Source of the DNA: Marinobacter litoralis
GTDB taxonomy: Bacteria; Pseudomonadota; Gammaproteobacteria; Pseudomonadales; Oleiphilaceae
Assembly: GCF_003336705.1 (NCBI RefSeq)
Contig: NZ_QMDL01000005.1
Coordinates: 62,001-126,000 of the forward strand
Direction: 5' to 3'
DNA length: 64,000 nt
Of the stretch, positions 8,537-17,968 are shown in pieces; positions within the stretch are counted from its first letter, which is position 1; the number at the start of each line of letters is the position of its first letter. The position numbers and the translations under genes were made by a program. The notes below the pieces were generated by a model, which ran no database searches, was not told the DNA's origin, and worked only from the letters and a program-made list of their open reading frames with translations.

Positions 8537-9149
8537 AGCCGTTTTACGTGATGGCTACAATCAACTGAGATATGGGCGCTGCGCTCCCAAATATGCTGAA
8601 AAAGTGTATGTTCGTGCGCGTGATTGTAGGGCTTATCTTCGGTCTTCAATGGTCGAGAGTTTCTTTTCTGTTCGGGTCAGGCAGGGCTCGGGCTTGGTGG
8701 TTAATGCATGGCCTGAAGCTGAACTAATCCCCGTGGACGAACACCCCAAGGTGGGTTATTGCAAGCAGCATTGGCTTGGCGGTAGTACGTGGCACCAGTC
8801 AGGCGCATACGATTACCTGATGGCACGAATTGAGGCCTCCGATTCAGGTAGTTTCGACGAATGTAGGAATTTGGCTGATGTGAAGCGCCGTTATCAAAAT
8901 TTGGATGCATTATTCTTAACCCTGCAATCCGAGGGAGGGTTTAAATCGCAAAAGGAGATCCATCCTGATAATTTTCGGGAAGTTGGGGGGATTCAGTTTC
9001 ACTTCGGCCCTGATGGCGTTCCCGTTTTTAGTGGTGCTGGGGCTCATCGATTCGCTATTGCCCAGATTCTGGATTTGGTTATCCCGGCACAGGTTGGAAT
9101 AGTGCATCAAAGTGCTATTCCACACATGCAAAGATACCGTCGCGGTTAA
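8517..9149 (+). CDS. Uncharacterised protein with a ParB/sulfiredoxin-like C-terminal motif
   Basis: 210 residues. Residues 1-150 are unrecognised; they contain WLGGSTWHQSGAYDYL (86-101). Residues 157-200 read as a short ParB-like module: a strand, the motif FSGAGAHRFAIAQIL (171-185), then a valine-rich strand ending HQSA. GxHRxxIAxxL is the nucleotide-binding hallmark of the ParB/Srx fold. There is no DNA-binding domain and no ParA partner, so a chromosome-partition role is unlikely. It overlaps the GT29-like gene by 20 bases and ends 3 bases before the RfaY-like gene, so it belongs to the glycan operon. The function is not known. Confidence 0.55.
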   Translation: MTKHFYRAVLRDGYNQLRYGRCAPKYAEKVYVRARDCRAYLRSSMVESFFSVRVRQGSGLVVNAWPEAELIPVDEHPKVGYCKQHWLGGSTWHQSGAYDYLMARIEASDSGSFDECRNLADVKRRYQNLDALFLTLQSEGGFKSQKEIHPDNFREVGGIQFHFGPDGVPVFSGAGAHRFAIAQILDLVIPAQVGIVHQSAIPHMQRYRRG

Positions 9150-9152
9150 TTT

Positions 9153-9899
9153 ATGGTTGATACTATGTGCTCGGGTGTGCGTGAACTCACTCACCAGGGG
9201 TGGAGTCTTAAAAGTCGATTATCAATTGAAGAAAGTCAGGGGCTGCTCGAATCGGTTTTGACAGGAGCGATAGAGCGACAGCATGTGTTTCGTGACAACT
9301 GGCGAACTTTGAGTGCCAAGGTGGCTTTTGGTGACCAGGTATTGATTCTGAAAGTCCCTAGAGCCCGAAATAAGCGCCGGTGGGAGCGTTTGTTAACGAG
9401 GTTTCGGGGAAGTGACTCTGTACGGCATTTTCGGCAACTGCACTTTATGCGGGAGCTTGGGTTTCAAGCCCCAGAGCCAGTGCTGGCCGGTGAGCTGAAG
9501 CAAGGTGGCGCTGTCATTGATTCTTTCGTCCTTTATCGGTTTGTGGAGGGAATCCCTCCTTCGCATGAACACAGCGAAGTGGTTTTAGGTACCCTGCTGG
9601 CGCTTCATGACAAAGGATATGTCCGTAATGACCCGCAGCTCGCTAACTTCTTATTAACCGATATGGGTGTCTGCTTCATCGATTTTCGGCTTAAAAAACC
9701 GAGATTTTTTCGGCTTTTATCGATGAATCGGGAGGTTGTTCAGTTTTTGAAGAGTTGTTCTGCTCCTGAAAGCATCGTGCCCGAGCATGTCCGGGCTTCT
9801 ATCTGGTTTCGTATCGCCAAACGATTTGATGCATTTGGGGCCGCTGTGAAGCGGTGGAAGAAAAGCTTGCGTCGCCGGAAACGGTCAGAGCGCGCATAG
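9153..9899 (+). CDS. RfaY/WaaY-like LPS core kinase
   Basis: 248 residues with a minimal protein-kinase-like fold. HVFRDNWRTLSAKVAFG (44-60) followed by LILKVPRARNKRRWERLLT (64-82) matches the N-terminal pattern of LPS core heptose(II) kinases (RfaY), with Lys67 as the likely ATP lysine. HDKGYVRNDPQLANFLL then FIDFRLKKP form the catalytic and metal loops. The expected product is a phosphorylated heptose in the inner core, but the target could be another core sugar. The C-terminus is very basic (KKSLRRRKRSER), suiting contact with the membrane surface. Confidence 0.68.
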   Translation: MVDTMCSGVRELTHQGWSLKSRLSIEESQGLLESVLTGAIERQHVFRDNWRTLSAKVAFGDQVLILKVPRARNKRRWERLLTRFRGSDSVRHFRQLHFMRELGFQAPEPVLAGELKQGGAVIDSFVLYRFVEGIPPSHEHSEVVLGTLLALHDKGYVRNDPQLANFLLTDMGVCFIDFRLKKPRFFRLLSMNREVVQFLKSCSAPESIVPEHVRASIWFRIAKRFDAFGAAVKRWKKSLRRRKRSERA

Positions 9900-9953
9900 T
9901 GACGGTTGCTGGTGTGTCAGAACGTTTCCTAAACAAGGGGTGGTCATAAAACG

Positions 9954-10616
9954 ATGAAATCTTTGCCGAGCTATAGCACCTGGGTTTTTGACTGCGATGG
10001 GGTTCTACTTAACTCGAATGTCGTTAAAACGGAAGCGTTTTATCGATCGGCAGAGCCCTATGGTAGGGACAAGGCAGATGCCTTGGTAGCGTTCCACATA
10101 GCCAACGGGGGGGTCTCTCGGTACGTGAAGTTTGAGTATTTTCTGACGGACATTGTGGGGCGTGACAGTGTTGATACCGACGAGCTTCAATTGCTATTGG
10201 ATGCTTATGCAGGATACGTTCGAAACGGGCTGATGAACTGTGAAGTTGCGGCGGGCCTTGACCAGTTAAAAAAGCTGACGCCAAAATCTTCATGGATGGT
10301 GGTGTCAGGAGGGGATCAGGAAGAGTTGCGCTGGGTTTTCGCTGCCCGAGGAATTGATGTCTACTTTGACGGCGGTATTTATGGCAGCCCTCAAACTAAA
10401 GACCAAATCTTGGCTTGGGCGGCAGAAACTGAGGTTCTGTCATTCCCCGCTGTGTTTGTAGGAGATAGTCAATATGACTTTGAGGCGGCATCTCGGGCCG
10501 ACCTTGATTTCATTTTTGTTTCAGCCTGGAGTGAGTCTTCGTTTGACTTTAAAGGCGCTGATTACAGTCTAGACGATATTGGAAGTATCGTAGCCGCCGT
10601 CACTGAAGGCAATTAG
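9954..10616 (+). CDS. HAD-superfamily sugar-phosphate phosphatase-like protein
   Basis: 220 residues. The HAD nucleophile motif VFDCDGVLLNSN is at 11-22 with Asp13 and Asp15; a beta-phosphoglucomutase-type cap follows (about 20-95); motif II is VVSGGDQEE and motif IV is FVGDSQYDFEAA. It probably dephosphorylates a small sugar phosphate, perhaps a precursor of the local glycan. Fifty-four bases separate it from the RfaY-like gene. Its end overlaps the end of the convergent glycosyltransferase gene by four bases. Confidence 0.7.
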   Translation: MKSLPSYSTWVFDCDGVLLNSNVVKTEAFYRSAEPYGRDKADALVAFHIANGGVSRYVKFEYFLTDIVGRDSVDTDELQLLLDAYAGYVRNGLMNCEVAAGLDQLKKLTPKSSWMVVSGGDQEELRWVFAARGIDVYFDGGIYGSPQTKDQILAWAAETEVLSFPAVFVGDSQYDFEAASRADLDFIFVSAWSESSFDFKGADYSLDDIGSIVAAVTEGN

Positions 10617-11770
10617 CTGTCCTGGTTGTGAGCACCTGAAAGAAAACTAACCACGATGACGTCACTCCGAAAGGGGGCGAGCCAATTAGGCTTTACGGGT
10701 ATCGGTAGTTCCCGAGTTATATTGCTAAGGCTTTGTGCCAAGCCCTCCGGCGATCGCGGTGCTAGGTAACGTTCAAGTTCTCCTCGGAAAACGTCACGAA
10801 CCCCGCCAAGACTGTCCACTGATACTATCGGCGTCCCACAAGCCAAAGCCTCAGTCAGCACAATGCCCAGCCCTTCGTACTCCGAGGCCAACACAAATAG
10901 ATCTGCCTGTTTCATCCATGGGTACGGGTTACTGCGCTTTCCAGCAAAGATGACTCGGTCGGATATGCCTAGATCTCTGGCCTTTGCTTCGAGTTCGCTG
11001 CGGAGCTCGCCTTCGCCAACTATGACCAGCTTGTGAGCAATGCCTGAGGCTTTATAGGCCTCCAGCAAGAGCGCGTGGCCTTTTTGTGGCACCAAGCGAG
11101 CTACATTGAGAATGTACGGTTCGCTGGGGATGTCATCGTCCGGCTCGTTCGCCAGGGCGCGGATTTGTTCAACCGGGCAGGGGTTGGTGATGACTCTCAG
11201 GCTTTTAGGCCGAATGTTTCCTTTCCCGAATGCTTCTTGCGCTGACTCCAGAACCCCGGTCGAGACACACGCTAAGTGCCGGTCGTGAAAAACCAGTTTC
11301 CATTCCAGCTTCTTTTGCCAGAGTGGGCGGTCGTAATGAATCACGTTTTCGAGCACGTAAACATTGCGCTCGTCTCGGAATGACCAGAAATATTTGAACG
11401 TGCCTAACCCGCGAAAAACAATTCGGTCAAAACGCCCGTGTTGCTGTTCCAGTTTTCGAATGTGGTGCTTGAGAAGCCAGCCGCACAGCCAGCCTACCCA
11501 CATGAAGTGGGATTTCGGAAGAATAACGCCTAGCAGAACGCGTGACAGCAGGAAGACGGGAATCCCGATCACGGATTTCAGCAGTGCTTGCTGTTGATCA
11601 AAGTGGTGCAGCTTGACCGCCTCGTGCGACGGTGCCAAGTCATTGGGGCGGTTCCTGCAGGCCAGCAAATGGCTTTCATGGCCCTCTTCCGCGAATGCAT
11701 CGGCTAGGTTAACGGCGACCCGCTCCATGCCTCCCATTTTGAGACTGTGTATGACGACCAGAGTTCTCAT
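10613..11770 (-). CDS. Glycosyltransferase family 4
   Basis: 385 residues with a GT-B fold. The N-terminal motif HSLKMGGMERVAVNLA (8-23) marks the acceptor domain. The C-terminal domain carries NVARLVPQKGHALLLEA, IVGEGELRSELE, and the donor-binding EX7E segment SEYEGLGIVLTEALACGTP. It transfers a nucleotide-activated sugar in the cytoplasm onto LPS core or another glycolipid; donor and acceptor are unknown. The start overlaps the end of the upstream GT2 gene (ATGA). It ends inside the last codons of the oppositely oriented HAD gene, leaving no room for a separate terminator. Confidence 0.85.
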   Translation of the reverse strand: MRTLVVIHSLKMGGMERVAVNLADAFAEEGHESHLLACRNRPNDLAPSHEAVKLHHFDQQQALLKSVIGIPVFLLSRVLLGVILPKSHFMWVGWLCGWLLKHHIRKLEQQHGRFDRIVFRGLGTFKYFWSFRDERNVYVLENVIHYDRPLWQKKLEWKLVFHDRHLACVSTGVLESAQEAFGKGNIRPKSLRVITNPCPVEQIRALANEPDDDIPSEPYILNVARLVPQKGHALLLEAYKASGIAHKLVIVGEGELRSELEAKARDLGISDRVIFAGKRSNPYPWMKQADLFVLASEYEGLGIVLTEALACGTPIVSVDSLGGVRDVFRGELERYLAPRSPEGLAQSLSNITRELPIPVKPNWLAPFRSDVIVVSFLSGAHNQDS

Positions 11771-12597
11771 GCTGACGGTTTCTTCTTGATCCCGTTTTCC
11801 GCCCAGAAGGTTTTGTTATCCTTCACGGCTTTTCGGATGGCTCTGTTTTTCGCCCAGATCTCGGGTTTGGAATAACCGCGAGCATGATCGAGGTGCAGGC
11901 AAACCGTGCTGTAGCGTATCTGCTGTGATTTGTGGCCGTAGTTCCAGAGGCGCTCGCCGAGTTCTCGATCCAAGCCACCGTACTGCATGTCTTCGTTGAA
12001 CCCGTTAACGGCGATCAAATCCTGAGTCCAGGTGGAGCTGTTCATGCCATTCCAGCTGGCAGCGGCGGGCGTGATGCGGTTCATGAAGTTGCGGAATCCC
12101 TTTGAAGGGGAGAGCTTCCACAATTTGTGGTTCTTCGGCTGCCCGTGAGCGACCAGCCAGTCTGGTTTGAAAATGACTCCGGAGCGGATGTCCTCATCGG
12201 CAATGGCTTCGGATACCGGCATGGTGAGCTTGATATAACCGCCGGACAAAAAGAGCCCGGGCTTAGCAAGATCGTGGTGGGTCTTCACGAAGTCCGGCTC
12301 GGGTATGCAGTCACCATCGGTGAAGATCAGGTAGTCACAGCTTGTCTCTTGAATGGTTTTGTTCAGAATTTGGCATTTTCGAAAGCCATCGTCCTCGTGC
12401 CATACGTGGTCGATCGCCAAAATGCCACGCTCTTTAAAGCTATTAATCAGATCGCGAGTTTCATCGGTAGAGCCGTCGTCAGCAATGATGACCCGGAACT
12501 TGGTGAAGGTCTGGCATTCATAACCCGTCAGTACTTTGCTCAGCCAGAGGGGAGAGTTGTAGGTGGTGATGACAACACCAATTGACGTTGGGGCCAT
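11767..12597 (-). CDS. Glycosyltransferase family 2 with C-terminal galactosyltransferase-type segment
   Basis: 276 residues. The GT-A fold opens with IGVVITTYNSPLWLSKVL (6-23). ADDGSTDETRD holds the nucleotide-binding aspartates, and FTDGDCIPEPDFV is the metal-binding DXD region. A glyco_transf_7C-like stretch follows, with GFNEDMQYGGLDRELGERL. No membrane segments are seen, so it acts in the cytoplasm. It is translationally coupled to the following GT4 gene. The 106-base gap before it may hold its promoter. Sugar specificity cannot be told. Confidence 0.85.
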   Translation of the reverse strand: MAPTSIGVVITTYNSPLWLSKVLTGYECQTFTKFRVIIADDGSTDETRDLINSFKERGILAIDHVWHEDDGFRKCQILNKTIQETSCDYLIFTDGDCIPEPDFVKTHHDLAKPGLFLSGGYIKLTMPVSEAIADEDIRSGVIFKPDWLVAHGQPKNHKLWKLSPSKGFRNFMNRITPAAASWNGMNSSTWTQDLIAVNGFNEDMQYGGLDRELGERLWNYGHKSQQIRYSTVCLHLDHARGYSKPEIWAKNRAIRKAVKDNKTFWAENGIKKKPSA

Positions 12598-12703
12598 AAA
12601 ATTCCAGTGTCCAAATGTTAGCGGGTAAAATAAAGTGGCTAGTATAACGCGGGTTCTGGTCAGATGCCTGTCTGTACTTGCTCAGATATTGGGCAATGAC
12701 ACG

Positions 12704-13612
12704 TCAGCGGCAGATTTTGTCAGGATAATACGGATTCGGGTTTCCAGGCGGCCGGTGCCGGAGCCTCTTATACTCCCATTGATACTGCTCGGGTGCCATT
12801 CGAACAACCTTCTCGACGGATTTGTTCAAGGCCGTTGCCGCGACTACTGGATCTGCGTCACCGTTTCCGGGAGCGGCTTCTTCCACGATAATGCGAAAGC
12901 CGTTGCCTTTGGGTAGCCGTTCGGCGAAGGCCACCAGAACGTTTGCGCCCGTTTTTAGCATGAGTTTGTTGACCAGCGTCATCGTTCGCACCTCCATTCC
13001 GAAGAAAGGCGCGTAGGCGTTGGTTTTGCCCCGTGGGGATTGATCGGGAAGGATGCCGGCAACGCCTCCTTCTTTGAGAATGCCCATTAGGCGGAGCAGC
13101 CCGCGGCGGTCTCCGCGCACCAATTCGGAGCCAACACGGCTTCGAACCCGAATCATATAGTCCTCAAATTCTTTAATATGTGGAGGGCTGTAGAGCGAGG
13201 CCATCTTATAGCGGGATGAGAAGAGCAGGCCGATTAGCTCCCAGTTGCCAATGTGGGGGGCGAGCAGAATCAAGCCTTTGCCGGAAGCAAGCGCTTTGTC
13301 TACCAGCTCCAGCCCTCTCGTTTCCTTGATCAGCCCCAGGCATTTCTCAACCGGCCACTCCCACATCAGAGGTATTTCTGCGGCGGTCATGCCGGTGTGA
13401 GCCATGGAGTCTTTGGACAACTGGCCCTGCTCAGCAGAAGACAGTTCCGGTAAGCAGATGCGAATGTTGGTGTCGGTCGTCTTGCGTGACCTGCCATTCA
13501 TGGCCCAGCCAAGCAGGCCGAGCCATTTGCCGATAAATTGGGCGGCCCGAAAAGGCAAAAAACTCACGAGCCTTAAAAGGCCCGCGATCAGAAAGTACTT
13601 CAGCTTACTCAT
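12704..13612 (-). CDS. Lipid A biosynthesis acyltransferase (LpxL/HtrB family)
   Basis: 302 residues. It moves a secondary acyl chain from acyl-ACP to a lipid A precursor at the inner membrane. The catalytic HX4E motif is at His120-Glu125 in [31 protein letters not shown] matches the family's second conserved block. The N-terminal segment [17 protein letters not shown] is hydrophobic and probably membrane-anchoring. The start overlaps the manC stop (ATGA). A second member of the family lies at 18931-19890, so the cell has at least two late acyltransferases here. Confidence 0.86.
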   Translation of the reverse strand: MSKLKYFLIAGLLRLVSFLPFRAAQFIGKWLGLLGWAMNGRSRKTTDTNIRICLPELSSAEQGQLSKDSMAHTGMTAAEIPLMWEWPVEKCLGLIKETRGLELVDKALASGKGLILLAPHIGNWELIGLLFSSRYKMASLYSPPHIKEFEDYMIRVRSRVGSELVRGDRRGLLRLMGILKEGGVAGILPDQSPRGKTNAYAPFFGMEVRTMTLVNKLMLKTGANVLVAFAERLPKGNGFRIIVEEAAPGNGDADPVVAATALNKSVEKVVRMAPEQYQWEYKRLRHRPPGNPNPYYPDKICR

Positions 13613-15030
13613 GACCTTCCGTACCGATCCTCGTAACGCACGATGTCGTCTTCGCCTAGATAGGAGCCGGATTGAACCTCGATCAATTCAAGGTCGATGA
13701 CTCCCGGGTTTTCCAGTGAGTGAACCTGGCCAACGGGAATGAAGGTAGACTGGTTTTCCGTCACCAAGTAGGTCTTCTCGCCATTGGTTACCTTCGCGGT
13801 ACCGCTCACGACAATCCAGTGTTCAGCGCGATGATGGTGCATCTGAACAGACAGTTTGGCGCCGGGTTTTACAGTAATGCGTTTGACTTGGTAGCGCTCG
13901 CCGCTGTCAATGGAGTCGTAAACGCCCCAAGGCCGGTAAACTTCCCGGTGATTAATGTGCTCGTTTCGGTCGTCATTCTTGAGCCGTTCGACGATTTTTT
14001 TAACGTCCTGCACCTTATCTTTGTGGGCGACGAGCAGGGCATCCTTGGTTTCGATAATCACCAGGTCACTCACGCCGACGGTGGCGATTAAGCGGTTTTC
14101 GGAACGTGCCAGGGTGCTGGTGGTGTCGTGGGCAATAACATCCCCCATGAAACTGTTGCCGTTGGCGTCTTTCTCGGACACGTCCCACAGGGCAGACCAA
14201 GAGCCGATATCGCTCCAGCCAGCGTCAAGCGCTACCACTGCCGCATTTTGGGTTTTCTCCATCACCGCATAATCGATAGAGTCCTCAGGGCACTCTGCGA
14301 ATACCGCTTCGTTAATGCGTGTGAAGTGCAGGTCTTCGTTGGCATCCTCAACCGCAGCCTGGCAGATCGATAGAATCTCTGGGCGGTGCTTCTCAAGCTC
14401 GGTGAGGTACTGGCGAGCGCCAAACATGAACATACCGCTGTTCCAGAGATAGTCACCAGACGCTAAGTAGCTCTCTGCCGTGGCTAAGTCGGGCTTTTCG
14501 ACAAATCGATCGACGCTATAGCAGCTGTCTTCAAGCTCTTTGCCTTGTTCAATGTAGCCGTAGCCGGTTTCAGGGTGGCTGGGAACAATGCCGAAAGTAA
14601 CGAGTTTCCCTTGTCGCGCCAGAGGGATCGCTTTTTGGATGCCTTGCTGGAAAGCCGCTACGTCCTGTATCAGGTGGTCCGCAGCCAGTACCAGCATTAG
14701 CGGGTCGTCGGCACCATCATCGGTAGCCTTCGCCAGTTGCAGGGCCGCAAGGGCAATGGCGGGTGCGGTATTGCGCCCGCAAGGCTCCAGGATAATCCGC
14801 GCATCTTTATAACCCGCCTGCCGCATTTGTTCGGCAGCCAGGAAGCGATGGTCTTCGTTGCAGATCAGAAGCGGATCCGCAGACTCCATGCCGTCCAGCC
14901 GGGCAACAGTGAGTTGTAGCATCGACAAATGATCATCCGTCAGCTTTAGGAACTGCTTGGGGTTCAGTTGCCTGGACAGGGGCCAAAGGCGAGAGCCGGT
15001 GCCGCCGGCCATGATGACGGGATGAATCAT
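13609..15030 (-). CDS. manC: Mannose-1-phosphate guanylyltransferase / mannose-6-phosphate isomerase
   Basis: 473 residues, the usual length for the bifunctional type II enzyme (AlgA/ManC). Residues 1 to about 290 are the nucleotidyltransferase, with [15 protein letters not shown] (7-21) and PKQFL just after. The C-terminal cupin carries the isomerase, with [18 protein letters not shown] and EVYRPWG. It makes GDP-mannose from fructose-6-phosphate via mannose-1-phosphate, feeding mannose or derived sugars to the neighbouring glycosyltransferases. It is coupled to the acyltransferase downstream. The 84-base gap above it is a likely promoter site. Confidence 0.92.
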   Translation of the reverse strand: MIHPVIMAGGTGSRLWPLSRQLNPKQFLKLTDDHLSMLQLTVARLDGMESADPLLICNEDHRFLAAEQMRQAGYKDARIILEPCGRNTAPAIALAALQLAKATDDGADDPLMLVLAADHLIQDVAAFQQGIQKAIPLARQGKLVTFGIVPSHPETGYGYIEQGKELEDSCYSVDRFVEKPDLATAESYLASGDYLWNSGMFMFGARQYLTELEKHRPEILSICQAAVEDANEDLHFTRINEAVFAECPEDSIDYAVMEKTQNAAVVALDAGWSDIGSWSALWDVSEKDANGNSFMGDVIAHDTTSTLARSENRLIATVGVSDLVIIETKDALLVAHKDKVQDVKKIVERLKNDDRNEHINHREVYRPWGVYDSIDSGERYQVKRITVKPGAKLSVQMHHHRAEHWIVVSGTAKVTNGEKTYLVTENQSTFIPVGQVHSLENPGVIDLELIEVQSGSYLGEDDIVRYEDRYGRS

Positions 15031-15114
15031 GAGTGCACTCCGCGCGTTTTAATGATGGACGGTTCCGTTAATATTCAAAGTGGACGACATACTAACATGC
15101 TGACCTTGTAGGGT

Positions 15115-15837
15115 TTATCTTAAGCGTTGGAAATCTTCCCAAGACAGGCCTGAATCGCCTTGTTCCCAGTCCAGTCTTTTCCTGAATCGTGCGATCTTCC
15201 GTTTAATGTAGCGTGAACTCCAGCCCGGTATGGAATCGAGTGCTTGTGGGATGGTCGGTGCGCCCAGCCCGTCAATCAGAAGCAGGCGAGGGTGGTCGAA
15301 TCGATCTGAAACGACCAGGTTGTGAGGGAGCAGGTTTCTGGTCAGTATTTTGGTTTGCTGCAGCCAAGAGAGAAACTCGTCGATGCCCTGATTCAGTTCA
15401 GCGGTAAGACCCTGCTCTTTAATCAGATGTTCAAGTGTTGGCGCAACGCTGCCGTCAGCGCAGCGTATCAGTTCGCTTTCATTGGCCTCGCCCAACGAGG
15501 TGGGAACGCTGCCATAGAACTTGGGCAGATGCGCCCAGACCAACGCGTCGTCGCCTTGCTCAAGGAGCTTTTGGATGGCGCGCTGGTGGTGGGCCCGAAT
15601 TTCTTGGTCGTTATCGTTGAGCCGTTTTGTGCCAAGGAGTCGCTTCACAGGTGATTGCCGTTCAAAGCGCGCGGTGATGTTTTCAGGGCGAATGACTTTC
15701 AAGCACCGAGTGGCGTCCAGTGGGTGCGTGTAGCACTTGCGGTTAGAGCCTTGTGCGAACGGTTGTTGGCCAGTTAAATCGAGCATAGTGTCAGGTTGCG
15801 ACGGCAAAGTGCGGGTTGCTTTAGTGTAGCCTGTCAT
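15115..15837 (-). CDS. YrbL-family kinase-like protein
   Basis: 240 residues. PFAQGSNRKCYTHPLDATRC (26-45) matches the N-terminus of E. coli YrbL, a PhoP-regulated protein with a degenerate protein-kinase fold. NLLPHNLVVSD and LLIDGLGAPT take the place of catalytic loop and metal motif. The function of YrbL is not established. It sits in an LPS operon with ATGA coupling to the upstream GT4 gene, which suggests a glycan kinase or regulator, but that is inference. An internal Met at residue 18 (15786) could be the real start. Confidence 0.7.
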   Translation of the reverse strand: MTGYTKATRTLPSQPDTMLDLTGQQPFAQGSNRKCYTHPLDATRCLKVIRPENITARFERQSPVKRLLGTKRLNDNDQEIRAHHQRAIQKLLEQGDDALVWAHLPKFYGSVPTSLGEANESELIRCADGSVAPTLEHLIKEQGLTAELNQGIDEFLSWLQQTKILTRNLLPHNLVVSDRFDHPRLLLIDGLGAPTIPQALDSIPGWSSRYIKRKIARFRKRLDWEQGDSGLSWEDFQRLR

Positions 15838-16853
15838 CGCTTGCAGCGCTCTAGAGCGAGTTTTTCTGAAGCCTTTTGGTAAACTGCGACCGTGTTGGCG
15901 GCCATGGCGGACAGTGACAGCTTTTCTTTGGCGAAGGCTCTTGCCTCGGATTGGTCGGCGGTTACGGACTCCAGATCTTGTTGCAGTAACTTGGCAAACT
16001 CAGCTGCCTCGCCGCCTTGGAATATGTGTCTTTTGGGCAAGACTTCATTCGCAATCGGGACGTTGGTGGAAATAACCGGCTTGCCGAGCAGAAGCGCTTC
16101 GGCGCAGACATAAGAAAACCCCTCTCGTTCAGAGCTAATAACCACGCCATCGGCGGCGGCCATGAGTGCGGGTACGTCTGTTCGAAAGCCTAAAAGCTGA
16201 ACCTTGTCAGCTTGACCTGTGGACTCAACGAGCGCTTGAAGCCGTTGGTGCTCTGGACCGTCACCCGCGATCAATAAGGTGCCGGGGCAGGACTGAAAGG
16301 CTTCGATCAGCAAGCCAAATCCCTTGACCGGTGCGAGCCGTCCAACCGCTAACCATATTGGTCGGGTGGCCTCTCGGGGCAGCTCCGCGGGGGCCTGATT
16401 GGCAACTGAGGCCCCATTGTAGACTGCCGTAACCTCCGGTTGATTGATGTCGTTTGCAAGTGCTTTGCTGACCGCGATCAGCTGATGGAAAACGCCAGCT
16501 TTGGGGTAACGTGACTTAAAACCGTGAATGCTGGCAACGCGTGCGAGCTTCTTGATAAACGGCGCCAGCCTCTGCAGAACAAACGCTGCTTTGGTGCCTT
16601 GGGCGTGCACAACTTGGTAGTTTCCTTCCCGGATAGTCCGCAAGATTTTGAGCAGCAAGGGGATGGAGTTTCGTGACTGCTGCGCGTTCACAGGGATGCA
16701 GGAAACGCCTTCCATAGGTGCAACGTGTTGCGGAGCGGCTGCAACGGATACTTGGTGGCCCAGTTCAGCGAGCGCGGTGGCCAGTTCTCGGGTGTGCTTC
16801 TCAAGACCGCCAATTCCGGGGTTGTCCGAGAGCATCAGCATCAAAACCTTCAT
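15834..16853 (-). CDS. Glycosyltransferase family 4
   Basis: 339 residues. The opening MKVLMLMLSDNPGIGGLEKH (1-20) is the GT4 acceptor-domain signature with a GG-E pattern. LAVGRLAPVKGFGLLIEAF and the C-terminal SSEREGFSYVCAEALLLGKP supply the nucleotide-sugar binding EX7E motif. It is a cytoplasmic transferase acting on LPS core or a related glycolipid. It is coupled by four-base overlaps to both neighbours, so it is made together with the other GT4 and the YrbL-like protein. Specificity is unknown. Confidence 0.85.
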   Translation of the reverse strand: MKVLMLMLSDNPGIGGLEKHTRELATALAELGHQVSVAAAPQHVAPMEGVSCIPVNAQQSRNSIPLLLKILRTIREGNYQVVHAQGTKAAFVLQRLAPFIKKLARVASIHGFKSRYPKAGVFHQLIAVSKALANDINQPEVTAVYNGASVANQAPAELPREATRPIWLAVGRLAPVKGFGLLIEAFQSCPGTLLIAGDGPEHQRLQALVESTGQADKVQLLGFRTDVPALMAAADGVVISSEREGFSYVCAEALLLGKPVISTNVPIANEVLPKRHIFQGGEAAEFAKLLQQDLESVTADQSEARAFAKEKLSLSAMAANTVAVYQKASEKLALERCKR

Positions 16854-17968
16854 CCCGAACGCGCGCCTTTCTCAGCCAGGACCTTCTCGTAGATCTTCAG
16901 TGTCCCCTCCGTCTGCGCCCGCAACAAAAACCGCTCCGGCAGCTCAACCTCTTGCTTGGGCTTATCAAGTAACTCCAGAACGGTACGAGCAAAGGCGTCC
17001 GAATCATCCGGTGTTACTAACCCCTCCCGGAAACAGGCCTGCAAGGTCTCCGCCGCACCGCCACGATTGTAGGCGACAACCGGTGTGCCCGAGGCCAAGG
17101 CTTCTGTAACGGTACGGCCGAAGGGTTCCGGCTTGGTCGACATGTGACAAACCACATCGGCAAGCAAGTACAGGTTGGTCATGTCGTTGCGCTGGCCAAG
17201 AAAAGAAACCTGGTTAGTCAGGTTTAGCCGGCTTCGTTCGGTTTCCAGTTCCTGTAAAAAGCGTTCCTTCCCGGGCTCGGCTCCGCCCACGATAATACCG
17301 TGGCAATCCGGACGCTGGCGGACGATGCTTTCCATGGCTTTCAGGAAATCCAGTTGACCTTTCCAGCGGGAAATCCGGCCCGGCATCATGATGATCTTTT
17401 TGTTCGCAAGCTGGGGGAAGCGTGATAACAATATCTCGCGCCACTGTTCATTGATCGCGCGCTGGCGGAAGGCGTCAATATCGACCCCGCGCTGAATCAC
17501 GGTCAGCCTGTCCTCCGGTACCTGAAAGTTTTTCAGTACGTAGTCGTTCACGCAGTTGGATACTGCAATCACGTGATCCGCTTTGGCCATGACCGCGCTG
17601 TAGGGGTTCACCGAGTACATGCCATGAAAGGTCGAGACGATGGCCGGGCGCTCGCTTGCCAGCAGCGACTTCAAGGCTAGATGAACGATCCAGGCCGGCA
17701 TGCGGGAGCGAACGTGCACGATGTCAGGCTTGAGGCTCTGCAGCAGCTGTCGCATAGGCAGAATCTGGCCGAACGATGCGGGGGTTTTACGGTGGATTGG
17801 CATGTAAAGATGCGTGGAACCTTGGCCGCGCACTTGTTCAGCCATCGGGCCGCCGTTGGATACCACAAATGATTCGTGGCCACGCTTGACCAGTTCAGCC
17901 GCGAACTCTACCGTGCCACGCTCTACACCGCCGCTGTACAGGGCGGGAAGTGCCTGAAGTATTCTCAA
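16850..17968 (-). CDS. Glycosyltransferase family 4
   Basis: 372 residues if translation starts at TTG 17968, which overlaps the previous gene's TGA as TTGA and places the family motif RILQALPALYSGGVERG at the N-terminus. A longer reading frame extends to 18049, but the extra residues look random and lie inside the upstream gene. MMPGRISRWKGQLDFLKAM and the donor-binding MSTKPEPFGRTVTEALASG are typical of GT4. It is a cytoplasmic glycosyltransferase for LPS or capsule; donor unknown. Confidence 0.84.
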   Translation of the reverse strand: MRILQALPALYSGGVERGTVEFAAELVKRGHESFVVSNGGPMAEQVRGQGSTHLYMPIHRKTPASFGQILPMRQLLQSLKPDIVHVRSRMPAWIVHLALKSLLASERPAIVSTFHGMYSVNPYSAVMAKADHVIAVSNCVNDYVLKNFQVPEDRLTVIQRGVDIDAFRQRAINEQWREILLSRFPQLANKKIIMMPGRISRWKGQLDFLKAMESIVRQRPDCHGIIVGGAEPGKERFLQELETERSRLNLTNQVSFLGQRNDMTNLYLLADVVCHMSTKPEPFGRTVTEALASGTPVVAYNRGGAAETLQACFREGLVTPDDSDAFARTVLELLDKPKQEVELPERFLLRAQTEGTLKIYEKVLAEKGARSG

